Below, in pieces: positions 41,352-51,100 of a stretch of DNA of 64,000 bases; position 1 is the first letter of the stretch, and every line of letters starts with the position of its first letter. This DNA comes from Anthracocystis setariae (lineage: Eukaryota; Basidiomycota; Ustilaginomycetes; Ustilaginales; Ustilaginaceae): positions 62,001 through 126,000 of the forward strand of contig CAKMXJ010000019.1 in the NCBI GenBank assembly GCA_928724745.1. The letters are read 5' to 3'. A program made the position numbers and the translations under genes. The notes beneath the pieces were generated by a model that was not told the origin of the DNA, made no database searches, and worked only from the letters and a program-made list of their open reading frames with translations.

Positions 41352-41950
41352 GTCGACGTGGTTGGTTAGGTGTGAGCGATGCGTAGTGGATGGGTGGTGG
41401 GTGATGTCGAATAGGTCAGGATGGTGAATGTCAAGGCACGGACGGTGGAGGTTATGCGGCCGAGCGCCGGGTATATTTCAGCGTCGGAGCCACGCACGGA
41501 AATTCCGAAAGAAACCGGCAACTCAACTCGACTCTGCAGCGCAGCGACTGCGACTGCGTACGTGTGTGTGTGTGTGTGTGCGTGTGTTTGGATAATACGG
41601 TAGCATGAAACATACATCCTGTGCAAGAGGCCTGTCAAGATGCTGCTTGCATTCACATTCAACACGCTTCCAACATCGCAAGGGACTGAGAAGTTAGATG
41701 ACATTACGAGAGTCGAACAAGAAAACGAAGCTGGTATGAATCATGGAATTGCTGGTATGCCGAAAAAGGTAGACAAATGAACAAGTGTCAAGTATGAATG
41801 ACATCCCGCCGACGGTTTGATCAAAGTGCAGTTGTGCTTGGGCGCACTGAGTCAGAAGGCAACCATTGTCTAACGAAGGCAAAAGCGTGGAGAGTGTCGA
41901 TGCGTCTGAGCATTTCGGATGGCTGGCCAGAGTAGGTAAAGATGATGTGA
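41352..41950. promoter_or_regulatory. Upstream region of the reductase gene
   Basis: 0.6 kb between two minus-strand genes. A (GT)n tract lies at 41560-41588. Nothing protein-like was seen. Confidence 0.5.
41560..41588. repeat. (GT)n microsatellite
   Basis: About ten GT units followed by cgtgtgtttg, upstream of the 2-dehydropantoate reductase gene. Confidence 0.9.
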
Positions 41951-42550
41951 TTAGAGAGTGAGGTTGTACTCGTACTCGCTCTCGGTGTTCTGACTCAACC
42001 ATAGGATCACGGTGGAAAACATGATGCAGGCATTCTGAATCACGTTAGCAACGCCGTAGTACTCGTATCCCTCGGGCAGATACGGAACCAGGTACTTGAC
42101 GGTGAGCACGGTGATACTTCCAGCCAAACCACCCGCCATCAACGCGAAACCGATAAATAGGAACAGCCTCGCCCTCCACTGAACGCTGTCCGTTGCGAAA
42201 CCACCTCCACCGCCACCAAAGGAGAAGGCAGCGCCGACATCGGTGAGATGCTGCTTGTCGATCAGGTTGACGACAATCATGCCGAGCGTGCCGCAAAGAC
42301 CGGGAACCCAATCGGCAAACGTAATGTAGGTTGCTGGCTCTTGGTGAGGGATGGTGGGGTCTTTAGGAACGCGACGACGCATGCTGGAGATGATGGTTGC
42401 GTCGAGGAAGAACCACCAGCCGAGAGCGAAGAGCGCACCGGACAAGTAGATGCCATATTGCCGCTTGCTGGTTCGAAGGAAGGCAGGCAGGGTGGGAATC
42501 GGGATGAGGCACACTCGCCTCGGATCGTAGGAGCGTCTTGGAAGTGACAT
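41951..42550 (-). CDS. VPS68: Vps68 / TMEM50-like (UPF0220) membrane protein
   Basis: 199 residues from the ATG at 42550; the six open codons upstream begin only from a GTG. Four hydrophobic segments are visible: residues about 29-47 (YGIYLSGALFALGWWFFLDA), 78-97 (WVPGLCGTLGMIVVNLI), 128-150 (ARLFLFIGFALMAGGLAGSI) and 170-188 (VANVIQNACIMFSTVILWL). The pattern and the FADWVPGLCGTLGMIVVN block match the UPF0220/Vps68 family. In yeast Vps68 works with Vps55 at late endosomes in vacuolar sorting. A glycine run (FGGGGGGF) sits in the loop between helices 2 and 3. Length fits the family (yeast 184). Confidence 0.88.
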   Translation of the reverse strand: MSLPRRSYDPRRVCLIPIPTLPAFLRTSKRQYGIYLSGALFALGWWFFLDATIISSMRRRVPKDPTIPHQEPATYITFADWVPGLCGTLGMIVVNLIDKQHLTDVGAAFSFGGGGGGFATDSVQWRARLFLFIGFALMAGGLAGSITVLTVKYLVPYLPEGYEYYGVANVIQNACIMFSTVILWLSQNTESEYEYNLTL

Positions 42551-43764
42551 TGTGGGCGAGCTGAGCACAGAGCAAGTGGCGAGGCTCTATGGCTGGCTGC
42601 ACTTGCTGTAACAAAGTTGGTTCAGGCCAGATGGATGGGCGGATGGATGCAACCGCGCTCAACGAGATCTCGGTTTGTGAGGCCGAGTACGCGTTGATTA
42701 TCGTGGGTAGGATGGTTACTTGACAGAGTCGTGTTCTTGATGGGAAAGGAATGGTGCCTCGTGTTGAGCTCAGGGATGCGGGGATAAGCAGGTTAATGGT
42801 GAAAAGCAAGCAAAGTTGAGCGAGCATCAAGATTCACGATACTGTAGCAGAACCTAAGCTGCAGTGTGAGTGTGGAGGCGTGAGGCGGACGTGCGTGCAT
42901 TTCTCGCGGAACCGAACCGAGACCATCCAGACTTGGATTTTTTTTTTTCGAGTTGAGCGCTGCAGATCGTCGCGGTCTAACAGCTTGCTTTATCCGATTT
43001 CTATCTAATATCAGGATCACATGCTATCAGATAGGTAACAGCTCAAATTGGAGAATCGGGCAGCGTTTCATTTGTGTGCATGTTTGCGACAGAGTGGGCG
43101 TACGGAGCTTAACAACCAGGGAGGCAGAGCTGTACGAGACGAGACCGCTACGACGTGCGCAATCGTAGTGTGCGGTGTTGGCGCGTGCGCAAAGAAAGGC
43201 TTTTCCGCTTTTGGCCAAAACTGGCTTCAAACAAGCAGACCAAGCAGAGACAGGGCACGGCTGCAGATGATGATGATGATTTAGGTTGGCGCTCTGCACA
43301 ATCAATAAAAAGAAAAAAGAAAAAGAAAAAAAAATGATGATGAATGCGGCTTGCACCTTTTCCTTTCAATGAGAAATGGTGGCGCTGTGGTGTGCCTTTT
43401 TCTTTTCTTTTTGGATTTTTGATTTTGATTTTGATTTTGTTTTTGATTTTCTGTGCGATTGGAGCAAAAGCCGCGAGAGCTACACCAAAGACCGGCTTGC
43501 AGGCTGGCAGGCTGTTGCATTCACCACCCAACGAGGCTTCAAGCATGTCTCGCTAAGCCCACAGACGAGGCGGCTGTACTGTTCTCGATCGTCGTCTGCC
43601 ACCGTTTCACCCGATGTCACGCAGCCTGACATTTGAATACCAATAGAACGAACCGAGAGAGAGTAACCAATTTGACAGAAAGTCGAACCTCATTGTTCTC
43701 ATGTCATGTTCTGCACAACAAGAACGCAATGACATATAATTCATACAGGTCAACACAACACAGA

Positions 43765-43815
43765 ATGCACAGAGAGAGGGAGAGGGAGGGAGAAAGAGAG
43801 AGGGAGAGAGAAAGG
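43765..43815. repeat. (GAGAGG)n / GA-rich tract
   Basis: About 50 bp of gagagagg and gggaga units, non-coding. Confidence 0.85.
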
Positions 43816-44116
43816 CTTAGAGCGAGGCAAGAATGCAAACCGAGCGTGCCTCGCCTCGCCTCGAGATGATACAGTAACAGTAATCGAGAAATAAAGGGAG
43901 AAAAAAAAAAACGCCACACGTCCGCGCATCAAGCAATAATTATACTTTGCAGTGCAGTGCGGTACACTAGCGTACAACGATAATGAATTCAGCCCAAAGC
44001 GGAGAAGAAATGAGAAAAATAAACAATAATCCACAATCAATCCATTTCCATATTATTTTCAATTTCCATTTCCATCAGTCTGTGAGCGACGGCACAACGC
44101 ACAGGCCACAGCTCCT

Positions 44117-44200
44117 CGTTCTCTCTTTCTCTCTTTCTCTATCCCTCTTTCTCCCTCTTACACCCCCCTCTCGCTCTCTCTCTCTCTCTCTCTTTTTCCT
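44117..44200. repeat. CT-rich tract in the PKA upstream region
   Basis: Dominated by ctctttctct and tctctctctctc runs. It lies about 430-520 bp before the PKA ATG, probably in the promoter or 5' leader. Confidence 0.8.
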
Positions 44201-44636
44201 TCTCCTTGGCAGCCATCCTCCTCGACTCCTCAACTCGTCCTTCCCTGCATCCTCGCCGCTTTGTCTCGATACTGCCTCCATCATCTCTGCAGCCTCATCT
44301 CCCATCCCCACACTTGGATCGCTTTCAGGGCCACCTCGAACTCGACCTCTCGTCGTCAAGGACGTAGCGACCCAATCTCGCCTACCCTACTCAGTCATCC
44401 ACTCGACAGCGCGCACCTCTTGATCTCAATCCGCACATACAATCGCAAACGTGACCGCAAACAAACGAAAGGCTTCAGGCGATCTCGCATCGACCCATCC
44501 GCGCAAACACGCACCCAACTCCTCGTCCCTCATCTCACTTCCACCGCTCGCTCTGTCTCATCACGCCAATTCGGCCACCTCCGCTCAACGCCAACCACAC
44601 CGACATAGCAGTTCCACCTCGATCGCCTCGATAGAA

Positions 44637-45848
44637 ATGTCGGCTCTTCCTCAATCTACCTCCGAGTACTCCGCCACTCACGAAGCCGCAGTTGCAGCTG
44701 CCGCCGCCGCTGCCGCTGCTGCATCCTCTTCACAACCTCGTCCCGCACCAAACGTGCCCAAAGATGCGGTCAAAGCTCAAGCGCTAGGCATGCCTGCCCA
44801 CGTCGCCAGCGCCAACTCGACAGGTACCTACTCCTCCGCCTCTCTGCCCCTCGCCATCGCTGCGCAGCAAAGGAAGTTGAGCGGCCGATATGCGCTGTCC
44901 GACTTTGCCGTGGAGCGCACGCTCGGTACCGGCTCGTTTGGTCGAGTGCATCTGGTTCGATCGCGACACAACCATCGCTTCTACGCCATCAAAGTGTTGC
45001 GCAAGGAGCAGGTGGTCAAGATGAAGCAAGTCGAACATACCAATTCGGAACGCGCCATCCTGTCGATCGTACGTCATCCTTTCCTGGTCAATCTGTGGGG
45101 TACGTTCAAGGACTCGACGTTCTTATACATGGTGATGGACTACGTTCCGGGAGGAGAACTGTTTACGCTGCTTCGCAAGAGTCAGCGATTCCCGCCACCC
45201 GTCGCCAAATTCTACGCCGCCGAAGTGGCGCTGGCGATCGACTACCTGCACCAAAACAACATCATCTATCGCGACTTGAAACCCGAGAACATCCTGCTGT
45301 CCGCAGATGGACATTTGAAGATCACCGACTTTGGATTTGCCAAGTACGTACCCGACGTGACGTGGACGTTGTGTGGTACGCCCGACTACCTGGCGCCCGA
45401 GATTGTGTCGAGCAAAGGATACAACAAGTCGGTGGATTGGTGGGCGTTGGGCGTGTTGCTGTACGAGATGCTTGCGGGGCATCCTCCATTTTTCACCGAG
45501 GATGCCAACCCGATCAAGCTGTACGAAAAGATCATCGCGTGCAAGGTGCGATATCCGCCGTACTTTGAAACCGGTGTTAAGGATCTACTCAAGAACCTGT
45601 TGACCGCGGATTTAAGTAAGAGGTTTGGAAATTTGCATCGCGGGAGCAAGGATATCTTTGGACATATGTGGTTTGCCGAGGTGGATTGGGACAGGTTGTA
45701 TAGGCGCGAGATTCCGGCTCCGTACCTGCCTACGGTGACGGCGGATGGTGATAGCAGTCAGTTTGAGAGGTATCCCGAGAACGATGTGAGCGAGTATAGT
45801 AGGACGGATTTGGTGGATAGTTTGGGTCATCTTTTCCCGGATTTCTAA
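44637..45848 (+). CDS. adr1: cAMP-dependent protein kinase catalytic subunit (Adr1-like)
   Basis: 403 residues from the ATG at 44637. The frame stays open for 62 further codons upstream but begins there with GTG, so the ATG is preferred. The N-terminus is Ala/Ser-rich (a run of ten alanines). The kinase domain starts near residue 92 ([20 protein letters not shown]). It shows the Gly loop, the VAIK-type Lys ([14 protein letters not shown]), the catalytic [17 protein letters not shown], the activation loop [14 protein letters not shown] and the C-lobe [15 protein letters not shown]. The C-terminal tail ends in LFPDF, the FxxF-type hydrophobic motif of PKA. These features separate it from other AGC kinases. 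In smut fungi this kinase controls the budding-hyphal switch and pathogenic development. Upstream sequence is C/T-rich. Confidence 0.94.
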   Translation: MSALPQSTSEYSATHEAAVAAAAAAAAAASSSQPRPAPNVPKDAVKAQALGMPAHVASANSTGTYSSASLPLAIAAQQRKLSGRYALSDFAVERTLGTGSFGRVHLVRSRHNHRFYAIKVLRKEQVVKMKQVEHTNSERAILSIVRHPFLVNLWGTFKDSTFLYMVMDYVPGGELFTLLRKSQRFPPPVAKFYAAEVALAIDYLHQNNIIYRDLKPENILLSADGHLKITDFGFAKYVPDVTWTLCGTPDYLAPEIVSSKGYNKSVDWWALGVLLYEMLAGHPPFFTEDANPIKLYEKIIACKVRYPPYFETGVKDLLKNLLTADLSKRFGNLHRGSKDIFGHMWFAEVDWDRLYRREIPAPYLPTVTADGDSSQFERYPENDVSEYSRTDLVDSLGHLFPDF

Positions 45849-46059
45849 ACTTATGACATCGACGCGACGACCGTCGAAAGCATCGATGGGGGTTCTCGGA
45901 TTTTTTTTTGGGTGGATTTCAGTTCCGCGGTTAGTTTTTTTTTTTTTTTTTTTGCATGTGTTGTTTGTTTTTGTACAAGGAGCATGGTTTTTGGAATCCT
46001 TTCAAGTACTGGCCATTCATTGTATGCGGTTTGTGACGGTGGGGTGGGGTTGGGGGGGG

Positions 46060-46814
46060 TTAGAGTTCCGAGTGTTGGGAGGCTTTGGCTTTGGCAGCGG
46101 CGGCACGAGCGCCTTTGATTTCGAGCAGTTCGACTGGTTGCGAGTGGTGGGAACAAGGGAGGAAATGTCGGTGACAAGGTAAGTGGTTGATCGACGAAGG
46201 AGGCGGAGGTGATAAGAGGGATAGATACTTGCCTTCAAAGATCAAATGGGCGTTTGGGGGGATGGCACCACCTGCTCCACGTTCACCATACCCGTCCGAG
46301 GGAGGGATCTTGAGCTTGCGCTTCTCACCAACACACATATCGCGCAAACCCTTATCCCAACCCTTGATCACCTGACCCACACCCACTATTATATCAACTC
46401 GAAACAATCCAATGTCAGTGGAAAAAAACCAATGACGACCGTGTTATATTTTTGCGAGGATTTGCCAAACTTACAAGTAAACTCGAATGGTTGACCACGG
46501 TCGAGCGAGCTGTCAAACTTGGTACCGTCCGCCTAAAATCCGCGCAAACGATAGCAGACCGATGTTGTTGGTCAGCATACCATGTTTCTTGGTTAGCGAC
46601 GTAGAATGGATGGATGGATGGATGGATGGGTGGGTGGGTGACAACTTACCAGTGTTCCAGTGTAGTGCATGGCGAGGAGGTCTCCGGCTTGAGACTTGTC
46701 GTCGCAGATCTCGGGACGGTACTTGACGCCAACCTGAAGCTTGTCGGCAAGGTTCTCCGAGGCTGCAACGAGCGAGGCAACGGCAAGTGCGAGAAGTGGC
46801 AGTGTGAACTTCAT
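46060..46814 (-). CDS. fpr2: FKBP2-type ER peptidyl-prolyl isomerase, four exons, HSEL end
   Basis: Exons, minus strand: 46650-46814, 46475-46532, 46233-46385 and 46060-46133, total 149 residues. Exon 1 gives a signal peptide ([19 protein letters not shown]) and the start of the FKBP fold ([12 protein letters not shown]). Exon 2 gives [19 protein letters not shown], exon 3 [20 protein letters not shown] to AHLIFE, and exon 4 VELLEIKG and the tail ending SQHSEL. Joining exon 3 to exon 4 in frame needs a GC donor (AAG|GCAAGT), giving LIFEVELLEI; the nearby GT donor would shift the frame. The other introns are GT-AG. HSEL resembles the HDEL/KDEL ER-retention signal. The protein should catalyse proline isomerisation in the ER. 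It converges with PKA, about 210 bp apart. Confidence 0.92.
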
Positions 46815-47176
46815 CTTGTCTTTGATTCGAGAGGGATGAGGGTGGCGATGGTGAGCGGAAGGTGAGGACGGTTTGAGCTGTCGAGGAGGGGTTCAAAGTT
46901 GGCCTGTGCACAGTTTGGCAGTTGACGTGGAGCTGCTGCTGCTGCGTCTTCTTATCGGCCGTAAGTTCGACTCCACTTTGTCATTTCTGTATAATCAATT
47001 AATTGTAAATTGGCTTTTAATCCTCTTCGCCTCTTCACTTCTCTCTCTCCCCCCCATCATCATCATCATCATCATCCACTGTACCGACCTAATTCTATCT
47101 TTGTCCAAACCTTGCCTCCCTCCACACGTCCGATTCATTAGTGTCTCCTCTCTCCAAGCGCAAACTACGCTGCATC
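46815..47176. promoter_or_regulatory. Divergent promoter, FKBP2 / CWC15
   Basis: 0.36 kb head-to-head region with attaatt near 46998 and a (CAT)n tract at about 47056-47076. No gene seen. Confidence 0.5.
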
Positions 47177-48001
47177 ATGTCCACCGCGCATCGACCCAAC
47201 TTTGACCCAGCCAAAGCACGCGCATCCAAAGACCATCTCTCGCAGCAACGAGGCGTCCTCCAAATCGCATCGCACACCAAACTCAAGTTTCGTCAACCTC
47301 TCACCTCCCCCTCCAACCTCTCCTCCTCGAGCAGTGGGCAAGGAAGAAGAGACTTGAAGCGCGAATTGGAACAAGCCGAATGGGAAGCTAAAAATCAAAA
47401 ACGTATCAAAGCTGGCCTCAACCCTCTTCCCACCCCACCATCCTTCTCCGATAGTATGGCTGATTCCGACAAGCAAGCGCAGTTAAGGAAGCAAGCCATT
47501 CAACAAGCACTTGAACTCGATAAAGATTCTTCCGATTCCCAAGACGAAGAGGTCAAATCCAACCCCCCCTCCTCCTCCTCCTCTTCCTCATCGGACCAAG
47601 ACGAGGATGAGGATGAGGATGAGGATGAGGATGAGGAGGAGGAGGAGGAGGAGGATGACCACCATCTCCTCCTTCTTGAACTCGAGAAAATTCGCGCCGA
47701 ACGCTCCTCCTCCTCCTCCACCAATACCAATACCAATACTGTTTCAGCGCAACACGAAGTAGCTACATCCAATCCACTCCTTCACAACCTCCATTCACAC
47801 TTCCATCCATCCCCCTCCCCCTCTACTACCACCACAACTACATCGTTCAACGTCGACAAGAAATGGGACCACGATATCATCTTTAAAAATCAAGCCTCCG
47901 CACCCTCCTCCTCTTCCACATCTTCCAATTCGACCTCCTTCGTAAACGACCTCACACGCTCCGACTTTCACCGCAAATTCATCAATCGTTACATCAAATA
48001 A
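47177..48001 (+). CDS. CWC15: Spliceosome component Cwc15
   Basis: 274 residues from the ATG at 47177; an open frame continues upstream without an ATG. The N-terminus MSTAHRPNFDPAKA and the C-terminus VNDLTRSDFHRKFINRYIK-like end (here DLTRSDFHRKFINRYIK) are the two hallmarks of Cwc15, a small disordered subunit of the Prp19-associated (NTC-related) complex that contacts U6 and Brr2 regions in the activated spliceosome. The middle is an acid-rich DEDEDEDEDEEEEEEED run from a GAGGAT repeat and a Ser-rich block, both typical disordered inserts. It is longer than human CWC15 (229) because of this. It converges with the PTP gene, about 140 bp apart. Right after the stop is a C15 run followed by CT repeats (48003-48033). 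Confidence 0.93.
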   Translation: MSTAHRPNFDPAKARASKDHLSQQRGVLQIASHTKLKFRQPLTSPSNLSSSSSGQGRRDLKRELEQAEWEAKNQKRIKAGLNPLPTPPSFSDSMADSDKQAQLRKQAIQQALELDKDSSDSQDEEVKSNPPSSSSSSSSDQDEDEDEDEDEDEEEEEEEDDHHLLLLELEKIRAERSSSSSTNTNTNTVSAQHEVATSNPLLHNLHSHFHPSPSPSTTTTTTSFNVDKKWDHDIIFKNQASAPSSSSTSSNSTSFVNDLTRSDFHRKFINRYIK

Positions 48002-48002
48002 A

Positions 48003-48033
48003 CCCCCCCCCCCCCCCTCTCTCTCTCTCTCTC
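48003..48033. repeat. Poly-C and (CT)n in the CWC15 3' region
   Basis: A C run of about 15 followed by about eight CT units directly after the CWC15 stop. Such runs are prone to sequencing error, so length is uncertain. Confidence 0.85.
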
Positions 48034-48142
48034 ATGTACACTTGCTTTATACCCACACTCTGATCGCAATTTGATAACGACAAACATCCAAATTGAGAAA
48101 CCTAGCGAGAGCACGACACAATTTTTAACATACACTTCCACT

Positions 48143-51100
48143 TTACTCCATGCGCTGCTGCTGCTGCTGCTGCTGCTGTTCTCTTCTAAGATCGCCAAGT
48201 AGACCTGCCAAGACAGCCGAATAGACAAACACAAATTGTCGGCCTGTTTGGATCAGACTCATTCGCTGTTCCCTCACCGTCTCGACCACCTTTCGAACGA
48301 TATCCTCGCCCTCCCTGTAAGCTCTATCCACCACTTTCCTCGCTTTATCTTCTTCCTCCTCAACATCACTACCCTCCTCTACTTCTGCACGCTTTCCCTC
48401 GTCCTCATCTCCACCACCCAATCCACTCGAACCATTCGAAGTGGACGCGGACATGGCCCACCCATCCATGCCGCCACCTTCACCAACACCCGCCGGTGTC
48501 GGCTCGTTGCTCCCCGTCACCGTCGACGTCGACACATCCCCCACCATCGCCGCTGCCTGCTGCTGATGCTGCTGCTGTTGATGCTGCTGCTGTTGAGCAA
48601 TTGCACGCTCAAACGGATTCATCCTCGACAAGAGCGCTTCCTCAATGCCTCGGCTCGCCTCATCATCCGCGCCAAACGCATTGCTGCTCGACAGCCGAGA
48701 ATGCACCCCCGTCGCACTCGAGAACGAACTCCTCGCAGATCCTCCACTGTGCAGCGACGGCGTCGACACTTCGCTGAACGGCGACGACGCCTGCTGCCGC
48801 CACCCCTCGGACGCAAGCATCGTCAGGTTCCGTGGTGGCGACTGCATTTCCACAGCGCCGTTGCTCGAACCAGACGATCCGATCGGATTAAAAGTGAACG
48901 TCGCCGACGTGAACGGATTGTTGAATCTATTCGCACTCTCGCTCGATTGAGATGCAGCAACACGTGCAACAACGTCTCCAGCATTAGTGGTGCCGACGTC
49001 GTCATCGCTCGACCTCGACCTAAGCATAGGCGGAGGAGACGACACATCCCGACCCAAGCTACCGCCATTCGAGTCAATGTCCATGCCAGTGGGTGAGAGT
49101 TCGCGCTTCAAGCTGCGTCGGGGTGTGCGCGGGAAGCGCTCCTCAAACGGAGGCGATACGGGTGCCATGTCAACGTCCGAAGCCCCATCCGCCACAGCGA
49201 GCACGCCGTTGTCCCAAGCGGCCGGTTCCTCCGTCAAGCCCAACTTCTGCCTTCGCCTAGCCCGACGCAGCACATCCAGTGCAGCATCAATCACAATGTA
49301 GGCACCCGTTCGACCAACACCCGCAGAACAATGCACAACCATGGGTCCGGCCGCAGCGCTCCTCCCCCTCGTAACTCCACCTTGGAGCTGCTTGTCGGCA
49401 GAATTCTGCGCAGCAGCAGCGATATCCATCAGTGTCAGCAGCGATTCGGGAGTTTCTGGAATGTGATAGTCCGGCCAAGCAATGTACTGCAACTGCACGA
49501 TTCGACGCGGCGCCGAGTTGGGTTCAGCTACATTCTTAAGCAGGAACGTCCTCTTGACTGTCGTTGGCGTCTTGGCCTTGTCCGAGCTCGACTGCTTGGG
49601 CGCCGAAGAAGGCATCGTCGGGAAGAGTGCCCCACCGTCCTGCTCTTTGCCAAGCACGCCATGGCACTCGTCGGGACGCATTGGGTTGCCCGCTTCGTCG
49701 AGTACGACTTCTTCGAGCTTGTTGAGCCTGATGTTGTCGCCATACTCCGTCTGCAACCAGTACGGATGACTCTGCAGTCGCCCGCTCTCGTGTTCACGGG
49801 TGAGCATAACGATCACGCGGCTGTTCTGCTCCCACACCGCTGTCCAAAAGGCGTCGAACGTGCTTGGCAGCGGAGCCTGCGTGGCAATGTATCGTCGTTT
49901 GCTGCCAAACTGCTTGGGTGGATGCACAAACGATCCATTCAGGTAATCTGAACCGGGATCGTGCTTGCTTCGAGGCTTGCTGAGACGCACTCGGCTGTGC
50001 TCGTACGTCCAGATATTGTTGTACCGATTGTCTGCACCCCTCTCGAGCGCTGCAGCGATGCTGAAGGGGAAGGCGTGTGAGTTGGGATCAAGGTGACGTC
50101 CACCACTCGAGACCGAAGATTGCTTGTCCAACACGGTTGCCTGCGCAGTGGCAAAGTCCTTGGAACGAGGATCTTGGTCTGATTCTGCAGAGTGCTGCTG
50201 CATCGTCGCAATGAGACGGTTCTGCTCCGCCTTTTCAACGTCGAAGAAAGCTTGGGCGAGCGCGTGTGCACGGTCGGCGTCGGAGCTATGGACGAGCTTC
50301 TGCAGGAAAGGCGGGAGTTGTTGCAGTTGCGTCTCGCTCATCTGAGGCAAGTCCATAGGGATCTTCTCTGTGATGCCATGCTGCAGCTCACGGTTTTGAC
50401 GAATGTTGTCAAAGAAGGGGTTGGCGCATGCAGCGCCAGGGCGATTCTGTCCGCCAGGCTGCGCGTCGAAGTTGTTCGAAGTGTTGCCGTTACCGCTCTT
50501 GTTCTGCTGGCGGTTGCCGAGATGCAGATTCAAGGGCTCTCCTGTACCGCGTTGAGCGGCTTCCTTGGCAGGAGAAGCACCCTGACCTGGCCACCCAGCT
50601 ACGGTGCTCTGGGTCTGGAAAGCTTCCATTGGCAAACCACGAGGCTGGACCAGAGATCGTCGCGCATCGTTGCCATTGGGGCTGGCGAAGGTGGGGCTGG
50701 CGGCAACACCATTTAGCTTGAGTGTGGGTGGTCTTTTGGTGCGCACATCCGCGGGGCTGATTGTCTGCGGTGTCTGCGAGCTGTCAGCGGTCTCATTGTC
50801 GTGAGCCTTGTTGGGAGCACCGGTGTCAATCAAATCGCCCGCCCTCTTGGAGCGAGCGAGTTTGTTGAAGCCACCAACAAGCCAGCAGAGCTCACCTGCA
50901 AACCCGGCGGCTTCAAACTTCTTCAAAACACCAATGAGACAGGGACCTCCACCTCCGGCCGTGGCGTTGCCAGTGCCATCGATGCGACAGGTATCGGTGT
51001 CGAGCACAATGATCTTGTTGACACCGGGCTCCTCTGGCAGACTGATGGTGGCACCGCGCTTGCGGACAGCCTCGAGCTGCGCGTGGTCGGTCTGACCCGT

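Larger units (their letters stand above)
42551..44636. other. 2.1 kb gene-free divergent region, low-complexity rich
   Basis: Between the Vps68-like and PKA genes. It contains A-rich (43311-43334), T-rich (ttgattttgattttg, 43410-43450), (GA)n (43765-43815) and CT-rich (44117-44200) blocks. The CT-rich block should be part of the long PKA leader. No credible gene was found. Confidence 0.55.

Noticed and set aside
44451..44636. 62-codon N-terminal extension of the PKA catalytic subunit
   Set aside because: It begins with GTG and there is no ATG in frame before 44637. Non-AUG initiation cannot be excluded but is not needed.
46227..46230. GT donor for FKBP2 intron 3
   Set aside because: Using it shifts the reading frame and loses the conserved FKBP C-terminal strand; the GC donor five bases upstream keeps it.
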